The notes: a model not told the origin generated them from the sequence alone. Positions 11,051-22,450 are shown, counted from the first letter of the stretch. The stretch is 41,833 bases of DNA from Rhizopus sp. PT2906 (GCA_025529335.1 JAMYHX010000388.1:1-41833); one strand, 5' to 3'. A program made the numbers and translations.

Positions 11051-13067
11051 ATGTCAAAAACTGATCACGACGAAAAGTTTGAGCATGACACTCACGTCAC
11101 AACTGAAATAGAATTCGAAGATATACAGCAGGTGGAAGATGTCTCTACTTTGAGAAGAGTAGCTGAAGGCATTCCAACAGCTGCCTGGTTTATCCTTGTC
11201 AATGAATTCTGGTATGTATCTTAAATAGACCCTATGTTCATATACTGATTTGCTTTATAGTGAAAGGTAGCATTGTATTCCACCTATACTATAAAAGGGA
11301 TTTTTAGTTTCTCACGCATCAATTTTTCAGATTTGCTTATTACGGTGGTTCAACTCCTTTCCAGAATTACGTCCAGGTACAATTTAGTATTCTATAAAAT
11401 TTATCACGGCTAATAATAATAACCATGTCAACCATCATAGCATGCTCCAACAGATCAAACGCCTGGTGCCTTGGGTCGTGGCCAATCCACTGCTACGGCT
11501 TTGCAAAACTTTTTTACATTCTTTTGTTACTTTACTCCCATGTTGGGTGCTATTGTAGCAGATCAATACATTGGTCGTTATTGGACCATTATCGTATTCT
11601 CTACTGTTTATATGATCGGCTGGCTGATTCTTACTTGTACCTCTATCCCTTCTGCGCTCGAACATGGTGCTGGTTTCCCAGGTTACGTTGTCGCACTAGT
11701 TGTAATTGGCTGTAAAGATAGGGAAAAAAAATTTTAAATGATTACCATATTAATTCATATTTTCTTTGTTTGTAAAAAAAAAAAAAATAGTTGGAACAGG
11801 AGGTATCAAAGGTATCGTCTCTCCTCTTTGTGCGGACCAATATAGAAGAACAGAAAACTACGTAAAGGTATTGCCTTCAGGTGAACGCGTTTTGGTAGAC
11901 TATGACCTTAGTATTCAACATTTATATAATTGGTTAGTAATACCCTCTTTTGTCCCATGATAATCTAATTTTTTTTTCCTTTTTAGGTTTTACTGGGCTA
12001 TTAATGTTGGTTCACTTTTGGGCGGCGTTATCTGTCCCTTATTGGAAAGAAACGTTGATTTCTGGGCAGCATTTCTGCTTCCGACATGTATGTTTGCTTT
12101 GGCTATCGCTGTCTTTGTCTCAGGAACGAAGCTCTACTATAAGCCTCCTGCCACTGAGTCTGTCATCATGAAGGCATTCTCAGTCATTGGTTTTGCTCGT
12201 CATCAAGCAAGCTTGCCCGAAAATAAGGAAGCTCGTAAGGCATCTAAGAACGTGCTGGACTTTGCAAAGAGAGAACCCGGTATCCCCGCGGTGAGTGAAT
12301 GGTCTGCTGACTCCTACGCAAAGGTAAAATGGGATGACCGTTTTGTGGATGAGCTCAAGGAAGCCGTCATGGCATGCAAGATCTTTGTACTCTTGTCTAT
12401 TTACTGGGTATGCTACAATCAGCTTTCAAACAACTTGATCTCTCAAGCTGGTACAATGAAGCTTCCTGAAGGACTGCCTAACGATATCATGAACAACTTT
12501 GATCCTATTGCTCTTATCATCTTTATTCCCATTGTCGACCGTTTCGTCTATCCTGCCTTGCGTAAATACAAGATCAACTTCTTTCCACAATTACGTATTA
12601 CCTTTGGTTTTATCCTCGGTGCACTTGCTATGGTCTATGCTGCCGTTGTTCAACATTATATTTACCAGGACGAGCTCTTCATCTCTTCAGGTGGTGTCAC
12701 TTCTAACGTCTCTGTATTTATCCAAATTCCTAGTTATGTATTGATTGCTTTCTCTGAAATCTTTGCTTCCATTACCTCTATCGAGTATGCTTATACTCAC
12801 GCACCAAAGTCAATGAAATCTTTGGTTTCTGCTCTCTCATTGTGGCCCAACTGTGTTGCTGCCTTAATTTCTCTCGCTATTTCTCCTGCTGCCCATGATC
12901 CCAACATGGTCTGGGTGTATACCGGTGTCGCCTGTGGTGCTGTCGTCTTTGGCGCTTTATACTATTATCTTTTCAGAAGTTATGATCGCATTGACGAAGA
13001 ATCTCGTTTGAAGAGAATGGCAGATCAAAGTACATTTGAAAAGTCCGAATTAGAGTTTTCAGCTTAG
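11051..13067 (+). CDS. ptr2: Proton-coupled di/tripeptide transporter, PTR2/POT family
   Basis: Six exons: 11051-11211, 11261-11266, 11331-11376, 11441-11711, 11791-11932 and 11987-13067; 568 aa. The acidic cytoplasmic N-terminus leads into TM1 with the POT signature NEFCERFAYYG, which needs a 6-nt exon (11261-11266) to be read. Further family segments are PGALGRGQSTATALQNFFTF, LGAIVADQYIGRYW, GTGGIKGIVSPLCADQY and FYWAINVGSLLG. The second half keeps the expected membrane segments and the motif FSEIFASITSIEYAYTHAP, where Glu before the final Tyr/Ala region is part of the conserved POT core. This is a plasma-membrane transporter that takes up di- and tripeptides with protons. A long cytoplasmic loop separates the halves (residues about 250-300). 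Expression in other fungi responds to nitrogen and TORC1 state; nothing in the promoter shows this directly. Confidence 0.95.
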
Positions 13068-13243
13068 AAAGTATAAGAACAATATGATGCTTGTTTAAAT
13101 AGAAAACTTGTATTTTTAATATCAAAAGATACATAACTAGTATAATTAAATGATAATAAAGAACAAAATAATTCTTGCAAAGAAGTACATTTCTTATTTA
13201 CAGTCAGCCTTTTTTTTTATTTATATGCACCTTTTACCATTGT

Positions 13244-14414
13244 TTATTCTTCCTGTTGTTGTTGTTGTTGTTGTTCATAGTTTTCTTGATGATTTTTAAT
13301 GATTGTCATGTACATTTCTTTTGGATACTCGCTTCCTCTTATTTGAAACGTGTAACACGCTAAAGGAGCAATGAGTTTAATTACTTTAGAGCTCCATTGA
13401 TTCTTACCTTGCTCTACTTTCTTAATGCTTGCTCTCAAGGCTCCCATCTTTTTATGTAAAACAGGTAGATATGCGCTTGCAATCAATTCAAAATCTAGCA
13501 AGTATTAGAAATATTAAATAATAATATATATATATATATATATTACCTCGATCAATCTCTCTCAAGGTTTTGCAAATAGTCATGGCTTGTTCATACTTTC
13601 CAGAAGATACAATTTGAATTGCATATCTCATCAGTTCACCTGTCAAATCACCTAAGCCAAGGATCTACATGATGGTTCTGGTATGAGCGTATATTTTCCC
13701 CTCTTTTTTTTTTTTTTTTGAAGCAGCTTATATACTTACATAGTCTTCATCTCTGACGCTTAACCACTGATACAAAAATTATTGAGCATAAAAAACCATT
13801 CATTCATAATAACGCTACCTTTCCGTTCTCTTCATCTTCAAAATAAGTATCTATTTCTTGTTTTGTAATGATTTTTTCATAAAGTAAATAATGATGGAAT
13901 GCCACTGCTTCAACCTATACTTTTTATGAGTTGCTTTTTTTCCAAGAAAGATATATATAGTGCTCGTTTACAAACTCTTCAAAGGCTCCCGAGAAACTTC
14001 TTGCGTATCTAAGCGTACATTAATATATTTCTTTTCTTTCTTTCAACTGGCAATTACTCTTGGTACCTAAAGTAGTTCAATCCCTGTATATCAACAGATA
14101 GCTTCTTAAACAAGGTCATAATTTCCTTCAATTTGGTTTCTGCTTCCTTAAACTTTGCTTTTGTACGGTCACCACCCACTTGATTGATGGCTCTATTTGT
14201 CTAATCAGCTTTTTTCGTTTAATGTATGTGTAGAGATCTACCTGTGAAGTGCAAATATCATCTTTTTGCTTGAAGCAGTGATATCTCTAGACACTTTTAT
14301 AATACGTTCTCTTCTATCGTGCTATTCGATATTAGCATTCATTTTATAATTATGCGCGTCATTTTACGTGTTCATCCAGAATGTCTCTGCATTCCTTGAA
14401 AAAGTCTTGACTCA
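13244..14414 (-). CDS. Translin-associated protein X (TRAX), first exon unresolved
   Basis: Eight coding blocks: about 14426-14368 (start uncertain), 14321-14242, 14192-14067, 14008-13972, 13914-13819, 13766-13740 (27 nt), 13664-13547 and 13494-13244. From the second block on they sum to exactly 245 codons. Family segments are HDRRERIIKVSRDIT, FSGAFEEFVEAVAFHHYL, GLGDLTGELMRYAIQIV and CYTFQIRGSEYPKEMY. TRAX with translin forms the C3PO endoRNase; the catalytic acidic residues correspond to the Glu residues in AFEEFVEAV and the Asp in GLGDLTGEL, all present here. The conserved first segment (FKECRDILDEH) is one base out of frame with the nearest ATG (14414), and a TAG precedes it in its own frame, so an upstream exon behind a TTAG acceptor or an indel is required. 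The C-terminus ends in seven Gln. A (TA)n run lies in the last intron. Confidence 0.88.
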
Positions 14415-14513
14415 TGATTCTAATTTATGCAAAATATAAAAGAGAAAAAAAAAAAAAAATAACGAAACAATTTTTTCTTTATAGAGGAAACAATGTAAAG
14501 TAACTTTGTTGTT

Positions 14514-15552
14514 ATGACTACTTCGAATGCCACTCAAAATGCTGGTCAACTATATGTACAGCATGTTGAATTTTTGAGAGAGCTTTTATTTGTATGATAA
14601 GGTGTATGCTTGGTAAATATGCGCGTGTGTGTGTGTGTGCTCTTTTGAACACACGGCAGTGTATTTTGACTATTAAAATGCTTAGCTAAAAAAATAAAAC
14701 ACCTTTTTTCTTTTCTCTTTTTTTTTTCTTGTTATTAAAATATGGTAAAATAGAGTATATCGTGTCTATAGAAACCATTAAAAAAATTGTTCCTGTAGGG
14801 TGAAAAAGTAGCGCTTATCTTGGTGGATATTCAAAATGATTTTTTAGAAGGCGGTTCACTTCAAGTACCAGAATCCTTGACTATTTTAAAACCAGTCAAT
14901 GAGCTTATTGAGTATATCAAGTCAAAACATGGACTCATCATTGCTACTCAAGTAAGAAATATTATACAAAAAGGAAAGAGAGGTTAAATTGAGCTTTTGT
15001 TCTTAGGATTGGCATCCAAAAGATCATATCAGCTTTGCTTCTAATCATTCAAAAAAGAATGTATTTGATACAGTACAAATTGAGGTTGAAGGTGCAACAC
15101 TCGATCAAGTCTTGTGGCCAGATCACTGTGTGGTAAGAGTTCTATATCAGGCATATCGATATAGATAAATTCATTTTTATGTATAGCAAAATAGCTCTGG
15201 TGCTGAGTTGAGTAAAGCGTTGAATGCTCATCACATTGATTATGTTGTAAAAAAAGGCATGAATCGGCAAGTCGATTCATACAGTGCGTTTGCTGATAAT
15301 AATTACTGTGAAGTAACGGAATTAGCAAAAATACTATATCAACATTTTATTGAGCAAGTGATTATCGTTGGACTTGCTGCTGATTACTGTGTTAAATTTA
15401 CATGCTTGGATGCTATCAAATTTGGTTTTAAAACAATACTAGTCAAGGAAGGCACAAAGGCTGTAGATTCAAATAATATCGAATCTACTTTTCAATATTT
15501 ACAATCAAAGGGTGTTCTAGTACAAAGCGTATCTGATATTATACATAATTAA
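14514..15552 (+). CDS. pnc1: Nicotinamidase (isochorismatase fold)
   Basis: Four exons: 14514-14591, 14799-14951, 15007-15132 and 15187-15552; 240 aa. The core motifs of nicotinamidase are all present: catalytic Asp36 in LVDIQNDF, metal ligands in DWHPKDH (Asp78, His80, His84), catalytic Lys142 in VVKKG, and nucleophile Cys187 in GLAADYCVK. The enzyme hydrolyses nicotinamide to nicotinate and ammonia in the NAD salvage pathway and lowers the nicotinamide that inhibits sirtuins. The first exon (26 aa, MTTSNATQNAGQLYVQHVEF) precedes the fold and is joined through an unusually long 207-nt intron that contains a GT repeat; it may be an N-terminal extension or part leader. The gene is divergent from TRAX with only 99 bp between the two candidate ATGs, so the promoter region is shared. 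Confidence 0.92.
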
Positions 15553-15583
15553 ATCTTGTCTTTTTTTTTTTCTTTATTGCAAA

Positions 15584-18500
15584 CTATTCGTCTGTTATTT
15601 CTTGCTTATCGCTGGTATGATTCAATTGATACTTGGCTGACTCCATCTGTGCTGCCCATTCTAATTTTTCAATCTGATGTATGTATTAAAATATGATACT
15701 CTACACAACTTGTATACTATTACCTCTAATTGCTCTAGTCTCGACTTAACTTCCTTTAATGTTTGTTCTAAGGCCTTCTTTTCAACAGAGACATTTTCCA
15801 TACTTGAATGCATGGGCTCATCTGATTTTGTATGCAGTTCTGCCAGTTGAATCGTTAGTTTTTCCAATTGCTCTTCCTTTTGACTATAGAACAATAACAG
15901 ATCAATAAGCTGCTTCAAGACTATGGATTATTGCTACCCACATTTGTTCTTCCTGTAAACGCTTGTTTTCCGATTGTAAACTAGCAACCAATTCCTCCAT
16001 GCTCCACCACTGTGAGAGCAAGCCCTTGATATATCGCTTCTGTTCTTCCATATGGCTCGTATCTTCTTCCCACAGTAGCATTTGCTGTGTGAGTTGCTTC
16101 ACACGATGCTCGCTTTCTGTTACCTTGTTTATCACAGGCTCCAGTGTTTTCAATTCATTTTCTAATTCAAATATCCTAAAAAAAATGAATAGGTTGATTT
16201 GTCACTTTGCATCTATTCTTACTGCTGCTTTGCAGAATCAAGCTGAACTTTTTGTTCCTTCAGCTGCTTCTTATATTCTTCAAGTTGATATTCGACACGA
16301 ATCATTTGATTTTGCCACTCCTTTCTTGCCTCTCTATATCCTCTCAACTTGCCAGATTGCTCATCTTCCCATTTAACATGCTTTTGCTTTGTCAAGGCTG
16401 ACTCTGCTCTCAGCTTTTCCAATGCTGAGGTTGTTTGATTGAGCTGTGCTTTTAACATACGTGTAGTATTATACTAGAGAAAAAAACCAATTAGATAATC
16501 CTGTTTGAAACACATATACCATACGTGTGTATACTATCAAGCAAGACTTACCAGCTGTTGTCTCTCAGCTTCGACGGAGCTGTCAAGGACATGCTCACGG
16601 TGTAGCCGTCCAATGTGCTGTAAATGCTGCTGTTTAAGGAAGAGCTCAAAATTAAGTTCATTCTTTAACAATAGCACTTCTCTTTTCAAACCAGCCAGAA
16701 GCAGCTTTGTGTCTGAAGACATTGTCTCATCCTCAGCTGATGTCTGATACCGATCCAGCGACTCTATAGATTCTTGCTGCTTGATGCCAAACGAGTCCCA
16801 TACATCATCTCCTACCAGGACTTCGGCTCCGCTCTTGAGTGCTTTATGCAACTTCATGATACTCGACACCATAGCGGGTGCTTGTTTGTTGTCTTGGGTA
16901 CTTTCAGGGTCTGTTTGCTTCTTTTCTTCATCTTGTTTCATCGGTGTCTCTTTGGTCATTTCATCCTCTTTCACAGACCCTTTTTGAGTGTCCTCCCACA
17001 GACTTTCGTCCAGTAGATCTTGTTGTCGATGGCTATGGTTATTTTCATGACCGAACGCGACACGAGAAGCAGCATTTGTTAGATCCAGACCCATAATTTG
17101 AGCCATCACATCTGGTGGCTCCATCTTCATCCATCGTGTCTTGTCTGTAAGCTCTGATTCTGTGTCCATCAAGACGAGGTTTGGATGTAGCATATGCCTT
17201 GTGACTTGTGTCTAATGAGAAGCAAGTATTAGTAGAGATCCCTTTTTCACCTTGAGATTGCTTACGATCGTTCTTGCTTTGAATGTTTCTTCATCAAATT
17301 CTTCAGGAAATGTAAATTGTTTCTCTTTAAAATATGCATAAGGCTTATATAGGAATTTTAAGAAATTGCAAGGATAGAGGCCATATAATGAGGTAAAAAA
17401 GGCGCCGGTCTGAGGATTGGAAGGAGGCGCGGATAATTTAGAAAAGGTATAATCTTTTGACACGTAAGTAACTCTATTCTGATACCATCAGACATTTAAA
17501 TCTTACCAACACAGTCCCAACCATCAGCAATATAAGTAGGTGAATGGTATGTAGAATCAATGCTCTGCTTCTTTCTTAGATCTCGTAGTTGATCCCAGCA
17601 GATAGCTCTTGCAAAGATATAAAAAAGCTGTGGTAAGAAGGGTGGAAGTGAAGTACAAATTCGAGGCAGTAACATGATCAAATTGGTCACAGAAGTGGCA
17701 ATCAGGGTAGTAGAGTTGTCATACTAGTAATAAAGTGAGAAAGGGTGTATATATGAACAGCATTATGATGAATACCATAAGTGATTTCAGCATAGAATCA
17801 AATAATGGGGTATCAAGAATTTCATGTAGATGTGTTCTCTGTAGCATTTACAAGTTATTAAAAGAAAGTATACTTTTGTATATATAGCCTTACTCTTCTT
17901 CGCATGAATTCACTCATTAAGTAAACAATCTGTAGACGATGCTTACTCGATAGAAAGTAACCGTTCAAGATCAAGAAAAATTGCTAAAAATTGCAACCAT
18001 TAACATATCACTGGCATAAAAACATATACACACATAACACATGCGTGATTCAGTTCCTTTCCTTTGTTTACCTTTGTCTCTGATGCACCAACAGTCAGTA
18101 GGATGGTAGTCAGGTTCTTTGACCATTCACTTTGTTCGAGATCTAATAGTGTTTGATGTAATCGAGCTGTCTCGTCTTTGTGTGTCTCTTGTTGTTGATT
18201 GGAATCGAGATATATGTTGATGAGCTTGTGAAAATACGTACATTCATCTTCAGTTTCAAGTTCTGCAATTAGACTATCAGCTATAAATAGACGTGCTTCC
18301 TTCTTAATTTTATTGGTATATGAAGCATGAGTGAGAACAGGCTGAAGTAATGGCCACCATTCCTCAAATATTCTTTGCGGTCGTAAGAGAGGTAAAAGGG
18401 CATGTATGCACCGAAGTAAGATGTAATGCTGTGCCTGACTTCGAAGTGCTTCAGGTTTACTGGATATAGGAGGCGCATGATTAATATCGACGGTAGAACA

Positions 18501-18695
18501 ATAAAGTGAGATCAAGTCTTGTGATAGTTTATCGACAGTGGCTGTATCAACAGCCGGTAGACTTCCTCCATTGGCTACTGTTTGTTCGTCCAAGTATTGC
18601 TCAATAACGTCACAAGCTGATTGTCCTTCAGGATCTATGGCACAATTACGAACAGCCTGTGCTATTGATTTCGTAATCTCTTTAAATGTGACCAT
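15584..18695 (-). CDS. tsc1: Hamartin (Tsc1) homologue
   Basis: Ten exons: 18695-18072, 17983-17894, 17838-17776, 17723-17507, 17453-17266, 17211-16552, 16473-16223, 16175-15942, 15883-15724 and 15673-15584; 858 aa; nine GT-AG introns of 47-88 nt. The N-terminal helical hamartin core is recognisable from FFLILNGYFLSSKHRLQIVY, TSVTNLIMLLPRICTSLPPF, LPQLFYIFARAICWDQLR, FFTSLYGLYPCNFLKFLYKP and HMLHPNLVLMDTESEL. A Ser/Thr/Gln-rich linker follows. The last 300 residues are a near-continuous coiled coil (QLEEYKKQLKEQKVQLD, VKQLTQQMLLWEEDTSHMEE), the region that binds Tsc2 and Tbc1d7 in other species. With Tsc2 it forms the GAP complex for Rheb and so restrains TORC1 at lysosome or vacuole membranes. 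No tsc2 gene is in this window. S. cerevisiae lacks it; fission yeast has it. Confidence 0.9.
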
Positions 18696-19978
18696 ATCTG
18701 AGTAAAGTGAAAAAAGACACAGTGGGTGAACTTAAATGTAGTTGGTGGATCACGTGTTTCCGAAGAATAATCATTTTGGTGTCACCATGGACAGATATGC
18801 AGTCATTGCTTGTATTAGCCAAAATGCATAGTTTAAGCAATTGTAAGCTCAAGATGGTACACGCATTCTCCTTTTTCGAGAAAAATAAACTGAAACATTT
18901 TGATTGGTTAAAGAATCTTTAAGCATACCAAAACAAAGGTGGATATGGTATTGAAGGGTAATGAAAGGTAATTATTATGAGATGAATCAATGAACAAGCA
19001 GAGATTCTCTTCCACTCTTGTGATATATTGCTCCAAGTGTTTGATCAAAGCCTATAATACGTTTTGACATTGAGACCCAAAGAGTTTCATGTAAGAGGAC
19101 GTTTCTACTAACAAAAGTCAGTTAGATCTATTAATTCAAGCACAGTTAAAACCAGCCGCTTCCAACTCGTTATGCTCGTTTTTGCACATCGTCGTGCTGC
19201 TACAGGCTTAAGGGCTTCCCGTAAGGGTAATTGCTAATACAACGCTTTAAGCGAATGGTTAATTTGACTCCGACTCTTCTCTACATGCTTGTTTACTGAT
19301 GTAGCAGTGCTACATACATGGTTTCGTAAAATTATTTATTCATAATAGAAAGTGTATAATTTAATAGTATTATTCATAAAGATTTATGCGTTGAAAAGGA
19401 TGGCATAGTCATAAAAGAATTCATAATTGTGGACATAAGTTTATTTGATGGCTGTTGATCAGGTCCAAGATTCTTGATAAACCTTAAAAAGCACGCGATT
19501 GGAATTATTGAATGATCATTAGTAAAGAAAAAGGCGACAGGGCAGCCACTTCCTGTAATGGAATGTCTATAAAACCTGATGATGTAGGCGTTAATATGCG
19601 CCAATTATTTTTTTCATATACGTCATAATTTTATCCTCTTTCTGAAATTTATTTTTAATAAAACAGTAATTATCTAAGGCTTCCGCAGCAACTTGAAAAA
19701 GCCAACACGAAACGATCGAGTTGTTTTGCACAGCAAAAGTATTAAAATAGGGGGTTAAGAACTTTTTTTTTATAGTCTGACAAAAGGACCAAATTAATCC
19801 CTAATGACCCGCTTAGCGGATATTGTAATCGTGTGTACTAGGTGAAAAAAAGAGACCAACATAGAAGTATTTTCATTGGCTGCTCATACCCCCGCTGAAA
19901 AAAAAAAAAACTATAAAAAGACGAATTTTTTTTTCTTATTAAAACGCAACTTCTCTTCAGCTTCTCCTAACGTAGCAA
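18696..19978. other. Intergenic, no gene recognised
   Basis: About 1.3 kb upstream of tsc1. The first few hundred bases presumably hold the tsc1 promoter. The rest is AT-rich with short open frames that show no family features. A small perfect palindrome (CCGCTTAGCGG) lies near 19809-19819. I see no tRNA-like cloverleaf and no GTTCRA box on either strand. Confidence 0.45.
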
Positions 19979-20158
19979 ACCGTTATCCATGTGGGAAAGC
20001 GCCTTCCTTTGCTCTTCAGCAAAGCACCGTTTTCCCGATACAAATAACGCCCACTGTTACTGAGGGAGCGTGCAGCACACCGTTATCCCTGTGGGAAAGC
20101 GCCTTCCTTTGCTCTTCAGCAAAGAACCGTTTTTCCGATACAAATAACGCCCACTGTT
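19979..20158. repeat. Two 80-bp direct repeats, 100-bp period, each with a hairpin
   Basis: Copy 1 is 19979-20058 and copy 2 is 20079-20158, separated by 20 bp. I count three mismatches (19989/20089, 20025/20125, 20034/20134), about 96% identity. Each copy contains a perfect 7-bp stem with a CTTC loop (CTTTGCTCTTCAGCAAAG at 20007-20024 and 20107-20124). The GC content is clearly higher than in the flanks. No open frame begins with ATG across it. It may be a piece of a mobile element, a small-RNA locus or a duplicated spacer; I do not recognise it. Confidence 0.85.
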
Positions 20159-20688
20159 GCCTTGCCGTTGGGAAGTTCTCCTTTTTTATAATTTTAATGA
20201 AAATGAAAAATTAAGTCTTTTACTCATTCCGCAATTTGCTTTCGTCCAAAAATACTTTATGATCAAAAGACCAAGTGCTTCAAACATTGGCACAAGAGTG
20301 TTGAGTGACTAAAGACCAAAAACATTATCCTTTAAATGGAATGAGAACCACCTTATGTTTCAAGAAAACCTGTTGAAATAAGCCTTCAATAAACTGTTCG
20401 CTTTATGTCTTACGATATACACTCTTTTCGGAAAGTAAATTCGCCTGTGATCGAAAATAAATACACTCATGATGAGAACAAAATTCATGTTGCATGAAAT
20501 GTAAATTCGTCGTCGCCAAGAATATTTTCGTAATATTAACAAGTGGGCTCTGTCTTGGAGTTGAAATTAACTCTTTTGACATGATGTCGTTTTATTCAAA
20601 CATATTTTTCTTTGTCGTCTTTTTACGCAAATAATTTTTTTATTTTATGACAACATTTTATAAAATTAATGTCAATAATTAATAAAAA
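20159..20688. other. Intergenic, nothing recognised
   Basis: AT-rich stretch between the direct repeats and the possible transposon end. Scattered TTCG-containing motifs (for example near 20428, 20440, 20453, 20507 and 20527) resemble those in the array at 22451-22632, but their spacing is irregular. Confidence 0.35.
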
Positions 20689-20885
20689 TACAGTAATTGA
20701 TTCCATAAGAGGCCAATAATATCATTATATCTTGTAGGCCCCACGAGGTTAATTTGCCACATATGGTTTACAATTTTACCCTTTAACATCTAGTATATAA
20801 ATTACAGGGTTGAAATTGAAAAAAAAATTAGACAATTTAATTTGGATAGACAATACATATTTTAGGCATCCTGCCTAAAAGTTTA

Positions 20886-22139
20886 TTAGAGCGGCTCTTT
20901 CTTGAGACATATCTCAAAACTGTCAACAGAGTGCTGAGTAATGTTATGAAGAGTTTTTCTGCTGATGCTTTTGCTTGCTTCGGCAATCCTAGTTTTTAAG
21001 TCTTCTGTATCAGCAAATATACCTCGTTTAACTGTACCTTTGAGGATTGACCAAAAGTTTTCAATTGGATTGAGTTCTGGAGAGTATGGAGGAAGATATA
21101 TTGCCCTATAGCCTCTAGCTTCTATCATCCTTGTTATCTCGTGCGAGGTGTGGATTGGTGCATTATCCATTACAATATAGAAATTGGTCATTTCAGGAAA
21201 TTTATCCATTTCATCCAATGTTTTAGAAACGAACCTCATGTAATGGCCAGTAACAGTTCCCTTGGGCATGTTCTTTGCTGCAGGCTTCTTTCTCTTCTTT
21301 CTACCATCAACCTTCACTTTCTTGGGCCTCATAGGCTCCCTTATTTCAATTGTTATAACGTCATTGGCTGATATGGCTCCCAGAATAGTATGTGAGAGAG
21401 CTCGAGAAGTAGGCGTTTCAACAATTGCTGGTGTACCACGAATTGAACGAGCATTGGGGCTCCTCATATTGATACTAAAGCCGGCTTCATCCACAAAAAC
21501 GCAATTTTGCAGATACTTCATATCGGTGCCTTCCCATTTCTTAACCCAGTTATAACGCTTTTCACGATTATCGAGGCTATTTCTTGCCAAAGGTTGTAAG
21601 GTGACCCTCTTCACAGTCAGATTGCACTCGTAAAGAATAAAATTTCCAACAGCAGTAGTTTTCAAATTGAAGTTTTCGAATGCTTCTGTTAAACTTTCAA
21701 CTGCATCTTGTCTTGTTGCTTGGGGATATATATCAAAAAAGTCAATAAGATGTTTTTTGTGATTTTCCTGAAGTTGCGAGGCCAATCGGTTGACCTTATT
21801 GGTCTGCTTTTCATAGATATTCCACTGAGGGTCTTCTTTGAGTCGCTTTGCCCATATTTGTCCTGTGCGAATTTCAACTTGAGCCTTACGAGCAGAAGGA
21901 GCGGCCTTCCACAGCTTGACTCTATTAAAATAATAGAAAACAGCCTTATGCTTGTCGGAATAGACATTATATTTTCTACCACCTGCTACTTCTTTCGATA
22001 ATTCTTCAGCTGCTTCCTCCATTTCAACATCAAGCTCTTCTGTGGGTTCAGCAGGAAAGCGATCCTGGTAAGATCGGTACTGGGTTATTGTCATTAAGGT
22101 TCCAAGATTGAAAGGATCGACTTCCTCCTCCAAATCCAT
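20886..22139 (-). CDS. Tc1/mariner-IS630 superfamily transposase (DDE_3 type)
   Basis: The first ATG in the frame is at 22139, giving 417 aa; the frame remains open about 60 bases further upstream without an ATG, so a small upstream exon is possible. The catalytic DDE triad is visible: Asp in CVFVDEAGFS, Asp in YIVMDNAPIHTS and Glu in YSPELNPIENFW, with 34 residues between the second Asp and the Glu. The region before the catalytic core (YPQATRQDAVESLTEAF, LTVKRVTL) fits the helix-turn-helix part. A basic patch (KVDGRKKRKKPAAK) could act as a nuclear signal. The frame is intact with no internal stop, so the protein could be active or recently active. DDE transposases of this group cut and paste elements at TA targets. 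The N-terminal 100 residues are acidic and unfamiliar. Confidence 0.9.
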   Translation of the reverse strand: MDLEEEVDPFNLGTLMTITQYRSYQDRFPAEPTEELDVEMEEAAEELSKEVAGGRKYNVYSDKHKAVFYYFNRVKLWKAAPSARKAQVEIRTGQIWAKRLKEDPQWNIYEKQTNKVNRLASQLQENHKKHLIDFFDIYPQATRQDAVESLTEAFENFNLKTTAVGNFILYECNLTVKRVTLQPLARNSLDNREKRYNWVKKWEGTDMKYLQNCVFVDEAGFSINMRSPNARSIRGTPAIVETPTSRALSHTILGAISANDVITIEIREPMRPKKVKVDGRKKRKKPAAKNMPKGTVTGHYMRFVSKTLDEMDKFPEMTNFYIVMDNAPIHTSHEITRMIEARGYRAIYLPPYSPELNPIENFWSILKGTVKRGIFADTEDLKTRIAEASKSISRKTLHNITQHSVDSFEICLKKEPL

Positions 22140-22450
22140 AGTTTCATTTCCCTGCTCATCCACAATGTTGCCCTGACCATCTTCATAAGAAATTATTGCT
22201 CATTTTGCTTATTTAATGAAAGAAGTAACAGAGTTAAAAAATCTTGGTATTTTCTCGGTTTACTGGGCCTATCTCGTTATTGGACTGCGATCATCATGCG
22301 TGTGTCACGGTACTGAGTATTGTAAAAACAAAATTCTTTATGTACAGTATGAAGACGGGGCTAATTGTCGACACTAATACATTACTAATAGTAAGTCTTG
22401 CAAACAATGTCATCAGGATTGTGCATAGAAAATTTGTATGCAGCCTGAAG

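Noticed and set aside
13521..13543. TA repeat as a regulatory element
   Set aside because: It lies within a TRAX intron and is simple microsatellite sequence.
17472..17506. A 35-nt intron in tsc1 giving VVTYVSKDY
   Set aside because: A 53-nt intron ending at 17454 has normal size and joins WDCV to DYTFSKL without the extra residues.
18696..19978. tRNA gene in the gene-poor region
   Set aside because: No cloverleaf pairing or B-box sequence found on either strand.
19979..20158. CRISPR-like array
   Set aside because: Only two repeats, 80 bp long, in a fungal genome; no cas genes.
19876..20214. Possible protein across the direct repeats
   Set aside because: The frame starts at TTG, is poly-Lys at first and has no known domain.
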